Assembly (NCBI GenBank): GCA_965203345.1
Contig: CBDBCK010000028.1
Coordinates: 992,001-1,056,000 of the forward strand
Direction of reading: 5' to 3'
Source: CBDBCK01 sp965203345
GTDB taxonomy: Bacteria > Chloroflexota > Dehalococcoidia > Lucifugimonadales > Lucifugimonadaceae
DNA length: 64,000 nucleotides
The notes under the pieces were generated by a model. That model saw nothing but the letters and a program-made list of their open reading frames with translations, searched no databases and had not been told where the DNA came from. Made by a program: the position numbers and the translations under genes. Positions 9,581 through 17,550 of this stretch are shown here, piece after piece (position 1 is the stretch's first letter; each line of letters opens with the position of its first letter).

Positions 9581-10474
9581 ATGGGGAGAGTTTTCTTAAC
9601 CGGTGGTTCCGGTAAAGCGGGCAGGTTCGTCTCGGAACATCTGCTTTCGCGTGGGTACGAGGTATGCAATGGCGATATAGCCAGCCCAAAATTTAAGGTG
9701 GGTCCCTATAGTGACGACGGTCGCTACACCTTCGTTCGTCTTGACACTACGAGCTTTGATGACGTGTTTAAAACTATGGATGGGTGCGACTACATAGTAC
9801 ATTTGGCTGCCATACCGAGTCCTATTTCCGTCGCTGAGCATGAGTTGTTTCGGATAAATATGCTTTCCAACTGGAACGTTTTGGAGGCTGCCGAACGGCA
9901 TGGTATCCGCAAAGTTGTGATGGCTTCTTCAATAAACGCGGTCGGTGCCGTGTTCTCAAAAAACATAACGCCTCGCCCTTACTTCCCCATAGACGAGGAG
10001 CAGGGCACCTTTTGTGAAGACGCCTATTCTCAGAGTAAGTGGCTTGGGGAAGAGATGGCTTATGCCTTTTGTCGTCGTCGCTCTATGCAAATAGCTTCTA
10101 TGCGCTTTCATGCCTTGTGGACGCGCAGAGAACAGGCTTCCCGTCGCAAAGCGATTGCGTCTGGATCTGGAGGCGATCCGAACGGGATTAGTGCAAAGCA
10201 CTTCTGGGGGTGGACAGATATTGAAGAGGCTGCCGAGGCGTGCCGACTGGCTCTTGAGGCAGAATGGGACGGACACGAATCGTTCTTCATAAACGGAAAC
10301 GACACTTGCGAAGCCGTCCCGACTATAGAACTGGTGAAAAAGTCTTATCCCGACTCCGAAATAAGGAAAGAGCTCCCCGGAGTTTCGACCGCCATAAGCA
10401 ACGATAAAGCTAAACTCATATTGGGTTGGAGACCGACTGCCACCTGGCGTAAAGCTCGTAATGAAGGAGAATGA
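9581..10474 (+). CDS. NAD(P)-dependent epimerase/dehydratase, extended SDR family
   Basis: Rossmann-fold oxidoreductase of the extended short-chain dehydrogenase family, probably acting on a sugar or sugar-nucleotide-like substrate. The dinucleotide-binding motif TGGSGKAG is at the N-terminus, a DYIVHLAAIPSP strand follows, and YSQSK supplies the YxxxK catalytic pair. The ATG at 9581 is preferred over one at 9572 because the Shine-Dalgarno GGAGG (9566-9570) sits 10 nt before 9581 but only 1 nt before 9572. The next gene starts 1 nt after this stop, so the two are probably translationally coupled. The substrate cannot be read from sequence. Confidence 0.88.
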   Translation: MGRVFLTGGSGKAGRFVSEHLLSRGYEVCNGDIASPKFKVGPYSDDGRYTFVRLDTTSFDDVFKTMDGCDYIVHLAAIPSPISVAEHELFRINMLSNWNVLEAAERHGIRKVVMASSINAVGAVFSKNITPRPYFPIDEEQGTFCEDAYSQSKWLGEEMAYAFCRRRSMQIASMRFHALWTRREQASRRKAIASGSGGDPNGISAKHFWGWTDIEEAAEACRLALEAEWDGHESFFINGNDTCEAVPTIELVKKSYPDSEIRKELPGVSTAISNDKAKLILGWRPTATWRKARNEGE

Positions 10475-10475
10475 G

Positions 10476-11549
10476 ATGACCTCGGCCAATCATCCCGTAT
10501 CTAAATATCGTTCGACTGGTAAAGTGATGACGGTTCAAGGAACTATTGAACCTGCTTTGGCCGGCGTTACATTGATATCTGAGCAGTTACTGGCAGATGG
10601 GCGATATCTGCTTCGATCGCCTGAACGGGTAACAGAGGTAGCCTTGAGCAAACAGCGCCTCTCTCTCTCAAACCGTGCGAATATCGCTTACAACTGGGCT
10701 GCAAACGAGGATAATTTGTTGCTGGACAACGAAGACGCTGCCGCAGGGGAAGCCTTGGACTTCTATTGCTCTGGCGGGTCAACGGTGATGGAGCCTACAG
10801 TGCCGTCTTTAGGACGAGACCCGGCGGGGCTTTTGCGTATATCACGGAAGACCAACTTGAATATTGTGATGGGGTGCGGTTTCGGCCCTGAAAGCCTTGA
10901 AAAGGAACCTTTCGTAAGTATGGCTTCGGAGGACATGGCGGCTTGTATGATCAAGGATATAGAGGACGGCGCGAACGGGACGAACATAAGGGCGGGAGTA
11001 ATTGGGGAGATAGTTTGCTCCGACCCAATTACCGAAGCGGAGAAGCGAGGCCTTATGGCGGCGGCTTTGGCTCAGCAGAGAACGGGCGCGTCAATAGCTC
11101 TAGGGGCGAATTCCGGTGGACGACCGGATACAAAGAACCTGGAAATTTTGAAAGCTGCCGGTGTTCCCTTGAACAAGATTGCGCTTATGCATGTCGAACG
11201 GCTTATAGACTCACCCTCAATTATTAATAAATGGGCAGATTCTGGGGTTTATCTCTCCATAGGCTCTTGGGGAGATGAGGCTTCGTACGACACTTTTTAC
11301 AACTTTCCAACTCCTAGCGACCAGCAGCGGATAGAACTCCTGACAGGTCTTATATCCAGTAAATTTCAAGGTAGGCTGTTGTTGGGGCACAATATGATGT
11401 CAAAGCACCGCATGTCGTGGTGGGGCGGGCATGGGATGTCCCATGTGGTGAACAGGATACTGCCCCGAATCAGGAACGCTGGTGTTTCGGAAGAGATAGT
11501 GCGGATGATAACCGTGGATAACCCTACACGCTTCCTCACGTTTGACTAG
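10476..11549 (+). CDS. Phosphotriesterase-family (amidohydrolase-fold) protein with degenerate metal site
   Basis: The overall plan matches the phosphotriesterase family: an MTVQGTIEPALAGVTL start, GVIGEIVCSDPITEAEKR in mid-protein, ALMHVERL, then a GGHGMSHVVNRILPRI end with TVDNPTRFLTF. The ATG at 10476 has AAGGAG 6 nt upstream, inside the end of the preceding gene. Most family metal ligands are changed. The HxH motif is SEQ (about residues 35-37). The STHT position reads ALGA. The C-terminal Asp is Asn in LLLGHNMMSK. Only GEI and the His of MHVER remain. A different chemistry or a non-catalytic role is possible. It is coupled to the upstream SDR gene. Confidence 0.85.
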   Translation: MTSANHPVSKYRSTGKVMTVQGTIEPALAGVTLISEQLLADGRYLLRSPERVTEVALSKQRLSLSNRANIAYNWAANEDNLLLDNEDAAAGEALDFYCSGGSTVMEPTVPSLGRDPAGLLRISRKTNLNIVMGCGFGPESLEKEPFVSMASEDMAACMIKDIEDGANGTNIRAGVIGEIVCSDPITEAEKRGLMAAALAQQRTGASIALGANSGGRPDTKNLEILKAAGVPLNKIALMHVERLIDSPSIINKWADSGVYLSIGSWGDEASYDTFYNFPTPSDQQRIELLTGLISSKFQGRLLLGHNMMSKHRMSWWGGHGMSHVVNRILPRIRNAGVSEEIVRMITVDNPTRFLTFD

Positions 11550-11685
11550 AGACACGTTTTAACCGATTCCGTTTCCTTTCCTTATAAACCACCTTTACTT
11601 TGCTATAGAATTTTCCCACTTCTAATGGTTTCCGGTAGGGGACTGCAGGCTCCGCGTCCGAAATTCCGAAGTATCGTCTATAATT

Positions 11686-13002
11686 GTGAGTATGAGAGTC
11701 TTTTTGTTTCCCCGATCGTTCTTGTCAGCCGTATTGCCAAAGCTGATTCTTCCTCTAGCAATCCTTTCTCTGATTTTGTTAACGCCTTTACTAGCTTCCT
11801 GTGGTCAACCGGAACCACTCTCCCCAATGCCTTCTTCTGAAGATACATCTGAACCGCAGGCGCCACCCTCTAATGATGGAGATAGTGAGCCTATGGTGAC
11901 TAGTGCCCCCTTGACCGATAGGGAACAGTCCAGGGTCGACAGTTGGCGGAATGAGGGCTGGAACACAGATTTTCTAATACGCACCGTTTCTTATGAGTCC
12001 ATATTTTCCGGAGGTGTGCCTAGAGATGGTATCCCGCCCATAGAAACCCCGTTGTTCAGTCAGATATCGGAAAGCCCGGACTACCTAATGGAAGACGAGC
12101 CTATGATAGTGATTGAGAATAACGGTGAGGCGAAAGCGTATTCACTCAACATTCTCACCCGACATGAAATAGTGAACGACGAAATAGGGGGACTCAAAAT
12201 TTCGGTGACTTTTTGCCCTCTATGCAACTCAGCTATAGTTTTCCAGAGGGTAGTGAATGGTACAGAGCTGACGTTTGGCGTGAGCGGCAACCTCCGCAAC
12301 AGCGACTTGGTGATGTACGATAGACAGACACACTCTTGGTGGCAGCAGCTTACAGGCGAGGCTATAGCTGGAAAGCATGCCGCTGGTCCGGTTTTGCTTG
12401 ACGTGTTTCCTTCTTCAATACTCCCCTTAAGAGAATTCCGCACACGCTACCCGGATGGGCTCGTACTACTCAGGGATCCAACCTATCGCGGCAGCTACAA
12501 TAGACCTTTCTATTCTGGATACGACGAGCTGTCCAGTGTAAGGCCTTTCCTGTTCACTGGTGAACTGGACGACAGGCTTCCTCCTACCGAGCGCGTGCTT
12601 GCTATACAAGCAAACGGTGAGTCTATTGCGTACGCGTGGGAATATCTTAGGGAAAACATAGTTATACACGGAGAAATAGGAGGAATACCTTTTGTGACCT
12701 TCTTTGATGACGGGACTCTCTCGTCCTTCCCAGATAGTAGGAACAATCCTCGTGTAACCGGATCTTCTGTTGCATTCTCTCCTGAAGTGGACGGTATGAG
12801 TCTCACCTTTACAGTTACGAATAGGGGAATAGAGGACGAAGAGACAGGTTCGCTATGGAGCTCTTCCGGGCTTGCAGTTGAGGGACAGCTTGAGGGTGCT
12901 ACTCTTGAAACTGTGCCGCACGGCAATCACTTTTGGTTCGCGTGGCACGCGTTCTTCCCTGATGCCCCCTTGATAACCTCTGACGCATCTCCCGAGATAT
13001 AG
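11686..13002 (+). CDS. DUF3179 domain lipoprotein
   Basis: Predicted exported lipoprotein of 438 residues. The N-terminus has a hydrophobic segment (about residues 15-38) ending in the lipobox LLASC, followed by a Pro/Ser/Glu-rich linker typical of surface-anchored proteins. The body matches the DUF3179 family: EAKAYSLNILTRHEIVND, then CPLCNSAIVFQR with a CxxC pair, and a later repeat of the same fold around SIAYAWEYLRENIVIHGE. The function of DUF3179 is not established. Start is GTG at 11686, with an alternative ATG at 11692. It stands alone, convergent with holA. Confidence 0.85.
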   Translation: MSMRVFLFPRSFLSAVLPKLILPLAILSLILLTPLLASCGQPEPLSPMPSSEDTSEPQAPPSNDGDSEPMVTSAPLTDREQSRVDSWRNEGWNTDFLIRTVSYESIFSGGVPRDGIPPIETPLFSQISESPDYLMEDEPMIVIENNGEAKAYSLNILTRHEIVNDEIGGLKISVTFCPLCNSAIVFQRVVNGTELTFGVSGNLRNSDLVMYDRQTHSWWQQLTGEAIAGKHAAGPVLLDVFPSSILPLREFRTRYPDGLVLLRDPTYRGSYNRPFYSGYDELSSVRPFLFTGELDDRLPPTERVLAIQANGESIAYAWEYLRENIVIHGEIGGIPFVTFFDDGTLSSFPDSRNNPRVTGSSVAFSPEVDGMSLTFTVTNRGIEDEETGSLWSSSGLAVEGQLEGATLETVPHGNHFWFAWHAFFPDAPLITSDASPEI

Positions 13003-13009
13003 ATCTTCG

Positions 13010-13029
13010 ATAGAATTACTTTATTCTAT
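13010..13029. terminator. AT-rich inverted repeat between convergent genes
   Basis: A perfect 7-bp inverted repeat (ATAGAAT, 6-nt loop, ATTCTAT) lies 8 nt after the DUF3179 gene stop and faces the end of holA. The stem is AT-rich and has no long T-run, so it is at best a weak bidirectional terminator. Just beyond, a 15-nt sequence (CATAGCCCTGTCAAG) occurs twice in tandem near 13062-13092. Confidence 0.3.
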
Positions 13030-13087
13030 GTCTGAATTATTCACCTGGTTAAGGGTTATCAACATAGCCCTGTCAAGCATAGCCCTG

Positions 13088-14056
13088 TCAAGTGGACACA
13101 AGCTCCGCAACCAGTATTTCCACCGCCAAATTCTCATTAGAGACGCGTCCTGTCTTGATGGAGAGATCTGCTTCAAGTAGTTTGCGATGTACGTTTGTGA
13201 CGCGGTTACGATTGCACCTACGCGCCTGCTTCACCGTTTTATCTATCACGAAACTTTGCCTCACACCCAGCCTGTCGCCCATTTCGGAGACGGGGACATT
13301 CTCTCGCAGAAGTTCGGAAACAAGGATAATCAGCCGATTCTGACGGGCAAGCAGGTTCAATATTGAAGAGAAGGTCTCTCCCGCTTGTAGTAGCGAGTAA
13401 AGCATTCTTATTGCTACGCTAGGCTTGCGTTCAAGGATAGCGTCCACTGCTGCAAATATGTTGGCTACGCTGGTGTTTGGCGTCAACTTTTCAACGTCGT
13501 CGCTCTCTACGTGTCTACCGTCCGCGTAGATTATGAGTTTCTTTACTTCGCCGTTCAGCAAACGGAGGTCCCCTCCGCAGAACAAAGCCAGACGCTCGGC
13601 AACACCTGGACGGCAGCCCCCTCCTAACTTCTTGAACCTGTCCAATATCCACCGATTCAACTCATTCCTACGCAACGGGACAAAACTCTCAACCTCCGCC
13701 ACTGGAGCCAACGATAAGCCCCGTCCATTCTTGCGCAATGCAACGCTTTCAGTGAAAATAAGCTCAGATATAGGCAGCGGCTTCTTCAATATCTCAACGA
13801 AGTTGTTCCACGCTTCCCCTGAAGGTATATCTCCGCGGTCAACCTTGCTGAGAAGCCCCCGAATGACGGTTACGTTCTGTCCACCAAAGAACGGTGCCGT
13901 AAGAATCAAGGGTAGAACTTCAGCCGCGTCAAACTCCGACGCCTCTATCAGGGTGAAGTTGCCTCCCGAGGGGTCAGCAGCGTTCACAGCCTCCTTGATC
14001 GACGCCACGCGCTCACTTATCGAAAACTCGTTAGTCCCGTGGAGAACCCTTATCAT
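13088..14056 (-). CDS. holA: DNA polymerase III subunit delta
   Basis: Clamp-loader delta subunit, which opens the beta sliding clamp during DNA replication. The 322-residue product starts MIRVLHGTNEFSISERV, followed by a Walker-A-like region without a functional P-loop, as usual for HolA. Typical HolA segments are LRLLNGEVKKLIIYADGR and the C-terminal helical collar with LLRENVPVSEMGDRLGV. The length fits the family. It is transcribed leftward. A short possible reading frame lies 31 nt upstream. Confidence 0.92.
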   Translation of the reverse strand: MIRVLHGTNEFSISERVASIKEAVNAADPSGGNFTLIEASEFDAAEVLPLILTAPFFGGQNVTVIRGLLSKVDRGDIPSGEAWNNFVEILKKPLPISELIFTESVALRKNGRGLSLAPVAEVESFVPLRRNELNRWILDRFKKLGGGCRPGVAERLALFCGGDLRLLNGEVKKLIIYADGRHVESDDVEKLTPNTSVANIFAAVDAILERKPSVAIRMLYSLLQAGETFSSILNLLARQNRLIILVSELLRENVPVSEMGDRLGVRQSFVIDKTVKQARRCNRNRVTNVHRKLLEADLSIKTGRVSNENLAVEILVAELVST

Positions 14057-14087
14057 CTTTGCGGACGGACGCGTACAGAGCGTATCT

Positions 14088-14246
14088 TCATTGCTTGCTG
14101 ATAGTAATTATATTGAGCTTATCGGAATACGGAACGGCAGGAAGGCGGACTGGAGCAGGAAGGCGTGCACGTCGGTAGGCTATCAGCGAAACAAGCTGCA
14201 ATGCCTTGAGACGAGTTACCTCTGCGGTTTTAACAAAGGTATTCAT
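14088..14246 (-). CDS. Possible small protein upstream of holA
   Basis: A 52-codon frame on the minus strand starts at an ATG (14244-14246), with GGGGAG about 8 nt upstream, and ends 31 nt before holA. The product (MNTFVKTAEVTRLKALQL and onward) is basic and matches no family I recognise. The ribosome-binding site and position make it plausible, but there is no coding evidence beyond that. It lies in the 323-nt gap between holA and ychF, which otherwise shows only divergent promoter space. Confidence 0.25.
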   Translation of the reverse strand: MNTFVKTAEVTRLKALQLVSLIAYRRARLPAPVRLPAVPYSDKLNIITISKQ

Positions 14247-14379
14247 CGCATAAACTCCCCTATATAATGCCAACTCACTGTATCATATTTTAGCGGACTC
14301 TTGCGTAGCCGCGCTATGTGCAGAGGCTTCGCGTGGGCTGAAACGGTTTACTAGTACTGTGGAACTTACAGAATAGAAA

Positions 14380-15456
14380 TTGAATATAGGGATAGTAGGT
14401 TTGCCCTCTGTGGGTAAAACAACACTGTTTACTGCGATGACCCGAAACCGGCAGGGAGAGGGTAAAGGGAGCTCTGTAGGGGTTGCTCGCGTGCCGGACT
14501 TCAGAGTGGATAAACTGGCGGAAATGTTCCAGCCACACAAGATTACGCCAGCTGAGATAAACTTCTCGGATCCTCCGACTACATACGGATCAGAAGACAT
14601 GTTCACTGGCAAGGCTTTGGAGGAACTGCAGAAGATGGATGCCTTGCTGCTGGTGATACGCTCCTTTGAAGATGCCTCCATCCCGCACGTAGAGGACGGT
14701 ATTGACTTGAATCGAGACTTGGAAAAGGCACTCTTCAACGTATCTTTTGCCGATATAGCTATGCTGGATAAACGTATAGGGAGGCTAAAATCTGGCATAA
14801 AGGGTTCTAAAGTGGCGGAACGTTCCCAAATAGCGAGTCGTGTAGAGGTTTTGAAAAACCTGCAACAAAAGCTGGAAGACGGCGGAAATATACGAACCGA
14901 TAGTATGTCCTCCGAAGAGATAGAGGCCGTAGGCGATACGTTTCTGCTGGGGAAGGTGCCAGTGTTGGTGGTCTTTAACATAGGAGAGAATGACATTGGC
15001 AAGGCCGGGGAAATGGAAGATCGTATCAACCGCGACCTTGTACCTCAGGGAATAGAGGCTTGCGCTATATGTGCCCGGCTGGAGATGGAGCTTGCAGAGA
15101 TGTCCGCCGAAGAGGAAGCGGAGATGAGGAGGGAGCTGGAAGCCCCGGAAGAGTCTGGTCTGGATAAGGTTATCGCACTTGCTTACAGGTCGCTTGGTCT
15201 CATATCATTTTTGACGTCGGGCAAGGACGAAGTGCGCGCATGGCCAGTACGAGATGGTTCGACGGCCGTTCAAGCGGCGGGCAAGGTTCATTCCGATATT
15301 GCAAGGGGCTTCATAAGGGCGGAGATAGTGTCTTATGACGATTTTGTGCAATCAGGCAGCCTGGCCGAGTGCCGAAAGAACGGCCTGCTACGACGTGAAG
15401 GGCGTGACTATATGATTAAGGATGGGGATATTGCAAACTTCCTTTTTTCTGTATAA
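14380..15456 (+). CDS. ychF: Redox-regulated ATPase/GTPase YchF (Obg/OLA1 family)
   Basis: Ribosome-associated P-loop NTPase of the Obg family. G1 reads GLPSVGKTT at the N-terminus, close to the family's NVGKS/T. G3-like SDPPTTYG, the coiled-coil region (about residues 115-190) and VVFNIGEND at the G4 position follow. The C-terminus is the TGS domain (ISFLTSGKDEVRAWPVRDGS, then HSDIARGFIRAEIVSYDDF). The 358 residues match the family length. The start is TTG, with only a weak purine stretch upstream. In most YchF proteins the G4 motif is NxxE; here the spacing NIGEN appears kept. Confidence 0.95.
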   Translation: MNIGIVGLPSVGKTTLFTAMTRNRQGEGKGSSVGVARVPDFRVDKLAEMFQPHKITPAEINFSDPPTTYGSEDMFTGKALEELQKMDALLLVIRSFEDASIPHVEDGIDLNRDLEKALFNVSFADIAMLDKRIGRLKSGIKGSKVAERSQIASRVEVLKNLQQKLEDGGNIRTDSMSSEEIEAVGDTFLLGKVPVLVVFNIGENDIGKAGEMEDRINRDLVPQGIEACAICARLEMELAEMSAEEEAEMRRELEAPEESGLDKVIALAYRSLGLISFLTSGKDEVRAWPVRDGSTAVQAAGKVHSDIARGFIRAEIVSYDDFVQSGSLAECRKNGLLRREGRDYMIKDGDIANFLFSV

Positions 15457-15502
15457 CGGATAGGATTAGGATAAGTAACCACAAGACTAGGAGGGATACC
15501 CG

Positions 15503-16225
15503 GTGAACGCCAAGATGGGAGAGGCATTAGGGAGACTGATTAAGCCTAAAGCCAGAGATTACGAAAACAAGCGTAAGGCATACCTGGTACGTTTGATAAG
15601 CAGAATGGAGGACGCTCCTCCGGCCTATAATTCACTCTCAAAAGAGTACTGGGAAGAGGTTGACCAACATGTATCACAGTTGGAGCGAACTGCTGGCACG
15701 GTAACGAGGATATTTGCTGAAGGCGTGCCGGGTAAGGGCGAGGACGCCAAGGTGGGCTTTCAAAACTATAGCCCCGACGCCTGGAATGTAGTCAAGTCTC
15801 GGATAGACGATGGTGCAACCTTTGAGCGTATGGAGGACGATGATCTGTTCGGAGAGATGGTGGACTGGACCAGGCTCTTCAGCTTGCCTTTCGTCAGCCG
15901 CAAAGTTGCTGAAACGGTGCATTCTTTCTACACAGAAGTAACCACGAAAAGGAGCGCCTACCACATACAGACGTTGAACGACTCGGTGAAAGAATCGGAA
16001 GCGGCCCTGATCTTCGTGGGAACGCCGGACTTGAGTATACCGGAGGACATGGAGCGGTTTGTGGTCTCTCCGCCCTCGTTCGACAGGCTTGAGCAGTGGA
16101 TGAAGCGGAAGGCGCAGGAGTTGAATAAAGAAGCCGCCGCGCCCCAAAGAAAGCCCGAGCCTCAGAGAACACGCAAAGAGGAGAAAGGCAAGCGCTCCAG
16201 CGGTGGCCTGTGGATTCCGGACTGA
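15503..16225 (+). CDS. Conserved-looking protein of unknown function between ychF and hemW
   Basis: The GTG start at 15503 has AGGAGGG about 7 nt upstream, a strong site, giving 240 residues. The protein is hydrophilic with no signal peptide or membrane span. Its C-terminus is a Lys/Arg/Pro/Glu-rich tail (about residues 200-235) that looks disordered. It overlaps hemW by 16 nt, so the two are probably co-translated. I do not recognise the family. Its position suggests a linked role with hemW, but no function can be assigned. Confidence 0.75.
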   Translation: MNAKMGEALGRLIKPKARDYENKRKAYLVRLISRMEDAPPAYNSLSKEYWEEVDQHVSQLERTAGTVTRIFAEGVPGKGEDAKVGFQNYSPDAWNVVKSRIDDGATFERMEDDDLFGEMVDWTRLFSLPFVSRKVAETVHSFYTEVTTKRSAYHIQTLNDSVKESEAALIFVGTPDLSIPEDMERFVVSPPSFDRLEQWMKRKAQELNKEAAAPQRKPEPQRTRKEEKGKRSSGGLWIPD

Positions 16226-17463
16226 AGATTCAACCCGGGCGTGCCCTTGACTGGACTCCGCCTGATTATAGAGAAGGGGTCGCACTATATTTTCACTTCC
16301 CCTTTTGCAAGACTAAATGCAACTACTGCGACTTCAACACTTACGCCGGCATAGAGACACTTAAGCACGACTACGTAACGGCTCTGTGCAGAGAGATGAA
16401 CGCCTGGGGCCAGGTTTTGGGCAACCCTCCGGCAGCGTCAGTATTCCTGGGAGGAGGAACCCCTTCTTATATGGATGCCGCCGACGTGGCGAGTATCCTT
16501 GAATCAACGTTCAAGGTTTTCCCTCTGAAACAGGACGCGGAGGTAACGTTGGAGGCGAACCCGGACGACGTGTCTATACAGAAGTTGAAGGCTTGGGGAC
16601 GGTCGGGTGTCAACAGGATCAGTATGGGAGCACAGAGTTTCAACGATGGAGAACTGACTACTCTGGACAGACGCCACGACGCAAAGGACGCGACAAGGGC
16701 GTTTGCAGATATACGCTCAATATTCGACAACGCAAGCCTCGATCTGATGTACGGTCTGCCGAATCAACAGATAAAAGACTGGGAACGGACAGTAAGGACT
16801 GCTCTATCTCTGAAGCCTACTCATTTATCCATGTACTCTCTTCAGCTGGAACCTGGGACCCCTATGGAACGAGACGCACGCCTGGGGAAATTTCCCCCAC
16901 CAGATGAAGACGCCGCCGCCGATATGTACGAGCTGGCGAACGATCTCGCCGACTCTGCTGGCTTGCACCGGTACGAAATATCAAACTGGGCATTGGAAGG
17001 GAGAGAGTCCAGGCACAATTTGGCTTACTGGCTCAGCAAACCTTACCTGGGTATAGGGTCAGGCGCGCATTCGGCGTTGGGAGGCTTCAGGTTCGCAAAC
17101 GTCCGTTCGCCTAGGGGCTACGTTAGTGCAACCCGTTCACTTGACGCGGCGACACTAATCAAGAGAGGACGAAGTAGCCCAATTGAGGTTATGACGGATA
17201 GTAGCCTTATAGATACTTTCGAGATTGTGGAGAGGCGTCAAGCGATTCAAGAGATGCTTATGATGGGGATGCGTATTAGGGAAGGGGTCGCAAACTGTGA
17301 ATTTAGGGCACGGTTTGGGGTAGACTTGAGGGAACACTGCGGAGAGACTCTGGATTGGCTTTGCAACAACGGTTTGACCGAGTGGACGGAATCCGGCGTA
17401 AGGCTCTCAACAAAAGGGGTTCTTCTAGGCAATGAGGTTTTCGTAAGACTATCCTCACTCTGA
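16210..17463 (+). CDS. hemW: Radical SAM heme chaperone HemW / coproporphyrinogen III oxidase-like
   Basis: Radical SAM protein of the HemN/HemW family. The 4Fe-4S motif CxxxCxxC is visible in FHFPFCKTKCNYCDFNTY (about residues 30-48). SAM-binding elements follow: FLGGGTPSYM, VTLEANPDD, RISMGAQSFND and LDLMYGLPNQ. The C-terminal domain ends with the HemW-like LSTKGVLLGNEVFVRL. HemN has a longer N-terminal region, so HemW, a heme-insertion chaperone, is the better call for 417 residues. The GTG start overlaps the preceding gene by 16 nt. Confidence 0.92.
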   Translation: MDSGLKIQPGRALDWTPPDYREGVALYFHFPFCKTKCNYCDFNTYAGIETLKHDYVTALCREMNAWGQVLGNPPAASVFLGGGTPSYMDAADVASILESTFKVFPLKQDAEVTLEANPDDVSIQKLKAWGRSGVNRISMGAQSFNDGELTTLDRRHDAKDATRAFADIRSIFDNASLDLMYGLPNQQIKDWERTVRTALSLKPTHLSMYSLQLEPGTPMERDARLGKFPPPDEDAAADMYELANDLADSAGLHRYEISNWALEGRESRHNLAYWLSKPYLGIGSGAHSALGGFRFANVRSPRGYVSATRSLDAATLIKRGRSSPIEVMTDSSLIDTFEIVERRQAIQEMLMMGMRIREGVANCEFRARFGVDLREHCGETLDWLCNNGLTEWTESGVRLSTKGVLLGNEVFVRLSSL

Positions 17464-17550
17464 CCGTTCTTCCTCACCACATTTGAAGCTCTACCTACGG
17501 ACTTCCTCAACCTCTGGAGCACCTGCCTATCCACATCCCATTCTTCATTG

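Noticed and set aside
13533..14267. Long plus-strand frame opposite holA
   Set aside because: It lies antisense to holA, with composition typical of a shadow frame and no recognisable domain.
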